This document shows, piece after piece, positions 29,694 through 32,451 of a DNA stretch of 32,451 bases. The notes under the pieces are model-generated. The model did no database searches, was not told where the DNA came from, and saw only the letters and a list, made by a program, of their open reading frames with translations. The DNA is taken from NCBI GenBank assembly GCA_904374465.1, contig CAJFFY010000038.1, positions 1-32,451 of the forward strand, read 5' to 3'. Source of the stretch: an uncultured Subdoligranulum sp. GTDB taxonomy: Bacteria; Bacillota; Clostridia; Oscillospirales; Ruminococcaceae. The stretch's first letter is position 1; each line of letters opens with the position of its first letter. The translations under genes and the position numbers were made by a program.

Positions 29694-29918
29694 GTTCCTT
29701 CTTTGCAAAGAAGGAACCGAAGAAACTCTGAACCGGGTGTATGGGCGGCACGGGAACGCTCGCGCCGGAGCCGGAACGTGAACATGGATAAAGTTGTAAA
29801 ACAGGAGCAGGGCTCCTGTTTTCTTTGGAATTTCTTTGCTCCTTTCTTTGTAAAGAAAGGAGAGGCCCCCGGAGAATTGTTTGGAATTTCTTTGCTTCTT
29901 TCTTTGTAAAGAAAGAAG
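29694..29918. repeat. Composite palindromic repeat cluster
   Basis: A palindrome at 29694-29717 (core TTCTTTGCAAAGAA) with tail CGAAGAAACTCTGAACCGGG runs into a GC-rich segment (GGGCGGCACGGGAACG, then CGCGCCGGAGCCGG) matching the element at 2427-2515. An 11-bp hairpin (29798-29808 with 29812-29822) follows. Two palindromes with different arms then follow, 29839-29862 (CTCCTTTC/GAAAGGAG) and 29895-29918 (CTTCTTTC/GAAAGAAG), each preceded by GGAATTTCTTTG. Confidence 0.8.
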
Positions 29919-29940
29919 GAAAAACAGGAGGTATTGTGGG

Positions 29941-30366
29941 ATGAAAGCAGGACGGATCGTGTTGGTGTTGGACGGGCAGGGGGGCGGTATGGGCACCCAG
30001 CTGATCAAGATGCTGGCCCCGGCGCTGCCCGGCGACTGTGAATTGCTGGCGGTGGGTACCAACGTGCTGGCCACCAACGCCATGCTCAAGGCAGGGGCGC
30101 CCCATGGCGCCACCGGCGAAAATGCCGTCATCTACAACGCCGCCCGGGCCGCCCTGATCCTGGGCCCCATCGGCATGATCCTGGCCAACGGCATTCTGGG
30201 GGAGGTTTCGCCCCGGATGGCCACCGCCGTTTCGGGGGCGGCGGCCGAAAAGATCCTGATTCCGTCCTCCCACTGCGGGGCGCAGGTGGCCGGAACCCAG
30301 GACTGCCGCCTGGAAGAATACCTGCAAAACGCCGTGGCCCTGGCCCTGCGGGCCCTGGACGCATGA
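29941..30366 (+). CDS. DUF3842-like conserved protein
   Basis: 141-aa protein opening with IVLVLDGQGGGMGTQLI, which resembles the DUF3842 family; I know no experimental function. The Gly-rich N-terminus suggests nucleotide or cofactor binding in a Rossmann-like fold. IYNAARAALILGPIGMI and a near-C-terminal SHCGAQVAG are further landmarks. ATG at 29941 follows AGGAGG; the frame is open upstream through repeat DNA. The stop overlaps the next gene by 4 nt. Confidence 0.75.
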   Translation: MKAGRIVLVLDGQGGGMGTQLIKMLAPALPGDCELLAVGTNVLATNAMLKAGAPHGATGENAVIYNAARAALILGPIGMILANGILGEVSPRMATAVSGAAAEKILIPSSHCGAQVAGTQDCRLEEYLQNAVALALRALDA

Positions 30367-30956
30367 GCGCCGCCATGGAACGGGCTGCCGTACCGGTTCT
30401 GGAAGCTGCCCGCAAACTGGCGGCGGGCGACAAACCGGTACTGCTGGCCATCGACGGCCGGTGCGGCAGCGGAAAATCCACCCTGGCCGCCTGGCTGGCC
30501 GCCCGGCTGCCCTGTCATCTGATCCATATGGATGACTTTTACCTGCCCCCCGCCCGCCGCCGCCCCGACTGGACCGAACATCCCGGCGCCAACATGGACT
30601 TTGCCCGGCTGCGCGCCCAGCTGCTGGACCCGCTGCTGGCCGGTCAGCCCGCCGTCTACCAGGCCTACGCCTGCCGGCTGGGCACCATGCGGGACCCGCA
30701 CCCGCTGCCGCCCCGTCCGCTGATCCTGCTGGAAGGCAGCTACGCCCTGCACCCCGACCTGGCTGTGCCCGCCACCTGCCGTGTCTTTACCACCTGCACG
30801 CAGGACTGCCAGCAAAAACGCCTGCAGGCCCGGGAAGGGGACCACTATACCGCCTTTGAGCAGCGGTGGATTCCGCTGGAAGAAGGTTATTTCCGGCAAT
30901 ACCATCCCGAGACCGGATGCGATTTTGTGCTGGACACCACCGCCTGGACGGTGTAA
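30363..30956 (+). CDS. Uridine kinase-like P-loop kinase
   Basis: 197-aa AAA_18/uridine-kinase-like protein. The Walker A motif is GRCGSGKST (32-40), followed by HLIHMDDFYLPP, where the DD pair binds substrate and metal as in uridine or pantothenate kinases. RPLILLEGSYALHPDL and the R-rich QKRLQAREG lid segment complete the kinase pattern. The substrate (nucleoside, pantothenate or other) is not certain. It overlaps the DUF3842-like gene by 4 nt (ATGA), so the two are co-expressed. Confidence 0.8.
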   Translation: MSAAMERAAVPVLEAARKLAAGDKPVLLAIDGRCGSGKSTLAAWLAARLPCHLIHMDDFYLPPARRRPDWTEHPGANMDFARLRAQLLDPLLAGQPAVYQAYACRLGTMRDPHPLPPRPLILLEGSYALHPDLAVPATCRVFTTCTQDCQQKRLQAREGDHYTAFEQRWIPLEEGYFRQYHPETGCDFVLDTTAWTV

Positions 30957-30967
30957 AATAAAAAACG

Positions 30968-31023
30968 GTTCCTTTGAGAAAAGCCAGGAAGGCAACGGCT
31001 GCCCAGAAGGGCGGCGCCGGAAC
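30968..31023 (+). ncRNA. Possible structured leader (riboswitch candidate) of the ECF gene
   Basis: A small three-way junction can be drawn: GTTCC (30968-30972) with GGAAC (31019-31023), AGCC (30982-30985) with GGCT (30997-31000), and GCCC (31001-31004) with GGGC (31009-31012). GGC (30991-30993) could also pair with GCC (31016-31018) as a pseudoknot. The ribosome site GAGGAGA (31034-31040) follows. It does not match a riboswitch class I can recall. Confidence 0.3.
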
Positions 31024-31050
31024 ACTTTTTGATGAGGAGAGATCGTTTCT

Positions 31051-31596
31051 GTGAATACCCGCGAAAAAACCTACAAACTGGTGTTGACCGCCCTGTTCCT
31101 GGCCCTGTGCCTGGTGCTGCCCTTCGTGACGGGCGGCATCCCCACCATCGGCAACATGCTGCTGCCCATGCATATCCCTGTGCTGCTCTGCGGCCTGCTG
31201 TGCGGCTGGCAGTACGGCCTGGTCATCGGCTTTGTGGCCCCGCTGCTGCGGTCGACGCTCTTCGGTATGCCGCCCATCTACCCGGTGGCCCTGGCCATGG
31301 CCTTTGAACTGGCCGCCTACGGCCTGATCATCGGCCTGGTCTACACCGCACTGCACAAGCGCGGCCTGGCTGCCCTGTACGGCAGCTTGCTGGTGGCCAT
31401 GGTGGGCGGACGCCTGGTCTGGGGCGTGGCCGAAGTGGTGCTGCTGGGCATGGCCGGCAACGCCTTCACCCTGCAGGCCTTCCTGTCCGGCGCCCTGCTC
31501 ACCGCGGTGCCCGGCATCGTGCTGCAGCTGGTGCTCATCCCCGCCGTTATGGTGGCTCTGGACCGCACCGGTGTGGTCCGCTTCCAGAACGCCTGA
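31051..31596 (+). CDS. ECF transporter S component
   Basis: 181-aa hydrophobic protein with about six helices. LTALFLALCLVLPF, then IGNMLLPMHIPVLLCGLLCGWQYG, is typical of ECF S components of the PF12822 type. These bind a vitamin or similar micronutrient and dock onto shared EcfA/A'/T subunits, which are not in this window. The MLLPMHIPVLL signature is shared with proteins annotated as pantothenate transporters, but the substrate is not certain. The start is GTG at 31051, 10 nt after GAGGAGA. A possible structured leader precedes it and a strong terminator follows. Confidence 0.85.
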   Translation: MNTREKTYKLVLTALFLALCLVLPFVTGGIPTIGNMLLPMHIPVLLCGLLCGWQYGLVIGFVAPLLRSTLFGMPPIYPVALAMAFELAAYGLIIGLVYTALHKRGLAALYGSLLVAMVGGRLVWGVAEVVLLGMAGNAFTLQAFLSGALLTAVPGIVLQLVLIPAVMVALDRTGVVRFQNA

Positions 31597-31622
31597 TTCA
31601 CAACCCATCATTTTTCACAACG

Positions 31623-31649
31623 GCCGCGCAGGAAGCGCGGCATTTTTTG
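31623..31649 (+). terminator. Terminator of the ECF S-component gene
   Basis: GCCGCGC (31623-31629) pairs with GCGCGGC (31635-31641) over a 5-nt loop, followed by ATTTTTTG. Confidence 0.92.
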
Positions 31650-31661
31650 TGGGGGCCGCGC

Positions 31662-31691
31662 TTGCCAGCGCCGCGCCTCCTGTGCTATACT
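31662..31691 (+). promoter_or_regulatory. Promoter of the unknown gene at 31732
   Basis: TTGCCA (31662-31667) and TATACT (31686-31691) are 18 bp apart, upstream of an AAAAGGAGG ribosome site. Confidence 0.7.
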
Positions 31692-31731
31692 GTAAACGAA
31701 TTGTTACCTTTTAAAAAAGGAGGCGCCTTGC

Positions 31732-32250
31732 ATGGGCCTGATCGCCAAGATCCAGAACAAAACCGAACAAGCCCGCGCCAAGGAACGGATCCGCCCGCTG
31801 CTGGAAAGCCGGATGATGCGGGATATTCTGCTGGAAATCGGCCAGCGCGGCACCGAAAAACTGGACCCCCAGAGCGTGCCCCTGGACCAGCGTCCCCGCG
31901 CCGCCAAGCTGGCCGCCGAATGCGGCACCGCCGGCCTGCACCAGAGCGTTATCCGGGAAGTGGTGCTGGACGAGGCCGGCATCACCCTCTATGCCGGGGA
32001 CGACGAGATCCCCTTCCTGTACGCCGACTACAACTACGAAAACATCGAGGATACCGACTGCCTGCCCGCCGTGGCCCAGTACCTGGTGCAGCGGCTGCGG
32101 GGCTACTACAATATCACCCGCACCATCTACACGGTGCCCAAACACAACGGCCGCACCGTCACCGAAAAGACCCGCCAGGTCTTTATCCGCCGCCACCACG
32201 AGGATACCCCCTTTGACCCCAAACCCACCCAGAAACAGCGGCTGTTCTGA
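31732..32250 (+). CDS. Conserved-looking cytoplasmic protein of unknown function
   Basis: 172-aa protein that I do not recognise. The N-terminal ~45 residues are basic and helical. The middle (VIREVVLDEAGITLYAGDDEIPFLYADYNYENI) is beta-rich, acidic and aromatic. The C-terminal third is basic with RRHHEDTPFDPKP. There is no signal peptide, membrane helix or cysteine motif. ATG at 31732 follows AAAAGGAGG. It has its own promoter and no obvious terminator before the strong promoter at 32260. Confidence 0.8.
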   Translation: MGLIAKIQNKTEQARAKERIRPLLESRMMRDILLEIGQRGTEKLDPQSVPLDQRPRAAKLAAECGTAGLHQSVIREVVLDEAGITLYAGDDEIPFLYADYNYENIEDTDCLPAVAQYLVQRLRGYYNITRTIYTVPKHNGRTVTEKTRQVFIRRHHEDTPFDPKPTQKQRLF

Positions 32251-32259
32251 TACCTTGCG

Positions 32260-32288
32260 TTGACAGCCGATTTAAAGTCTGGTATAAT
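32260..32288 (+). promoter_or_regulatory. Consensus sigma-A promoter driving the tRNA-like RNA
   Basis: Perfect TTGACA (32260-32265) and TATAAT (32283-32288) at 17-bp spacing, the only full-consensus pair I found in the window. Transcription would start near 32295, about 28 nt before the tRNA-like sequence. Confidence 0.88.
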
Positions 32289-32322
32289 AAACTGTACGCC
32301 GTGTAAATGGTGTTGTTTATAA

Positions 32323-32451
32323 GGAGATGTACTCAAGAGGTCGTAAGAGGGAGCACTCGAAATGCTAATTGCCTCGTGGAGCCCCCTTTTTGCGGACCTG
32401 CATGAGAATCAGTTTTTTTGAGGATTCAAAAAGTACCTCTTCATGGAGTTC
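32323..32451 (+). tRNA. tRNA-Ser(CGA)-like sequence with abnormal 3' half, cut by window end
   Basis: The 5' half fits a serine tRNA: acceptor GGAGATG (32323-32329), TA, D-stem CTC/GAG (32332-32334, 32347-32349) with GG in the loop, then anticodon arm AGCA-CTCGAAA-TGCT with anticodon CGA (32358-32360). The lowest anticodon pair is G-A. After it no T-arm (GTTCRANYC) or CATCTCC acceptor strand appears at the normal distance of about 20-30 nt. Instead there are T-runs and an inverted repeat (TTTTTGA/TCAAAAA). The window ends in GGAGTTC, which could begin a T-arm, implying a large variable-arm insertion. It may also be a pseudogene or a tRNA-like RNA. Confidence 0.45.

Larger units (their letters stand above)
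29639..29940. other. Gene-free stretch filled with terminator and palindromic repeats
   Basis: Between the ferredoxin and the DUF3842-like gene there is no coding sequence. It contains the ferredoxin terminator (29655-29683), the composite repeat 29694-29780, the hairpin 29798-29822 and two more AT-rich palindromes at 29839-29862 and 29895-29918. Confidence 0.75.

Noticed and set aside
30957..31050. TPP or tetrahydrofolate riboswitch upstream of the ECF gene
   Set aside because: The conserved sequence blocks of these classes that I can recall are absent.
32323..32451. Complete normal tRNA-Ser gene
   Set aside because: No T-arm or acceptor partner within the usual length; the 3' part is abnormal or beyond the window.

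Overview
The window looks like chromosomal DNA of a GC-rich gut clostridium of the Oscillospiraceae (Faecalibacterium/Gemmiger/Subdoligranulum type). This is an inference. It rests on a SCIFF peptide with its radical-SAM maturase (a clostridial signature), an NfnAB-type flavoenzyme pair, a yaaO/yaaQ/holB/yaaT-like block typical of Firmicutes, very GC-rich coding DNA with good AGGAGG ribosome sites, and AT-rich palindromic repeats between genes. No transposase, phage gene, rRNA or CRISPR array is visible.

Layout. 1-471: gene-free, with a 109-bp tandem repeat. 472-2154 (minus): SCIFF maturase and SCIFF peptide. 2236-2400: a dense cluster of DnaA-box-like 9-mers. 2580-3764 (minus): an unknown secreted, membrane-anchored protein. 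3930-10390 (plus): a GT-C-like membrane glycosyltransferase, the NfnA/NfnB pair, a metallophosphoesterase gene interrupted by an in-frame TGA, and a D-lactate dehydrogenase. 10531-18465 (minus): a nine-gene pseudaminic acid operon, pseC-GT2-pseF-fkbH-acp-pseH-voc-pseI-pseG, with a consensus promoter at its head and mostly 4-nt overlaps. 18651-24663 (plus): RidA, RNase Z, a NusG-II protein, a GNAT, SbcD and SbcC. 24999-29292 (plus): an Orn/Lys/Arg decarboxylase, a rhomboid-like protein, the c-di-AMP receptor DarA, DNA polymerase III delta prime and the PSP1/RicT protein. 29471-32250 (plus): a 2x[4Fe-4S] ferredoxin, a DUF3842-like protein, a P-loop kinase, an ECF transporter S component and an unknown protein. 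32260-32451: a consensus promoter driving a tRNA-Ser(CGA)-like RNA whose 3' half is not normal within the window.

How the parts work together. The pse operon supplies nearly all enzymes for CMP-pseudaminic acid but lacks PseB. Embedded in it is a carrier-protein module (FkbH-type HAD-GNAT, a stand-alone ACP and a VOC protein). This suggests that an ACP-borne acyl group, perhaps glyceryl, is added to the sugar; that is the best candidate here for an undescribed system. Other points of interest are the DnaA-box cluster, a family of composite elements ending in covarying palindromes, the interrupted phosphoesterase gene and the odd tRNA-Ser-like locus.
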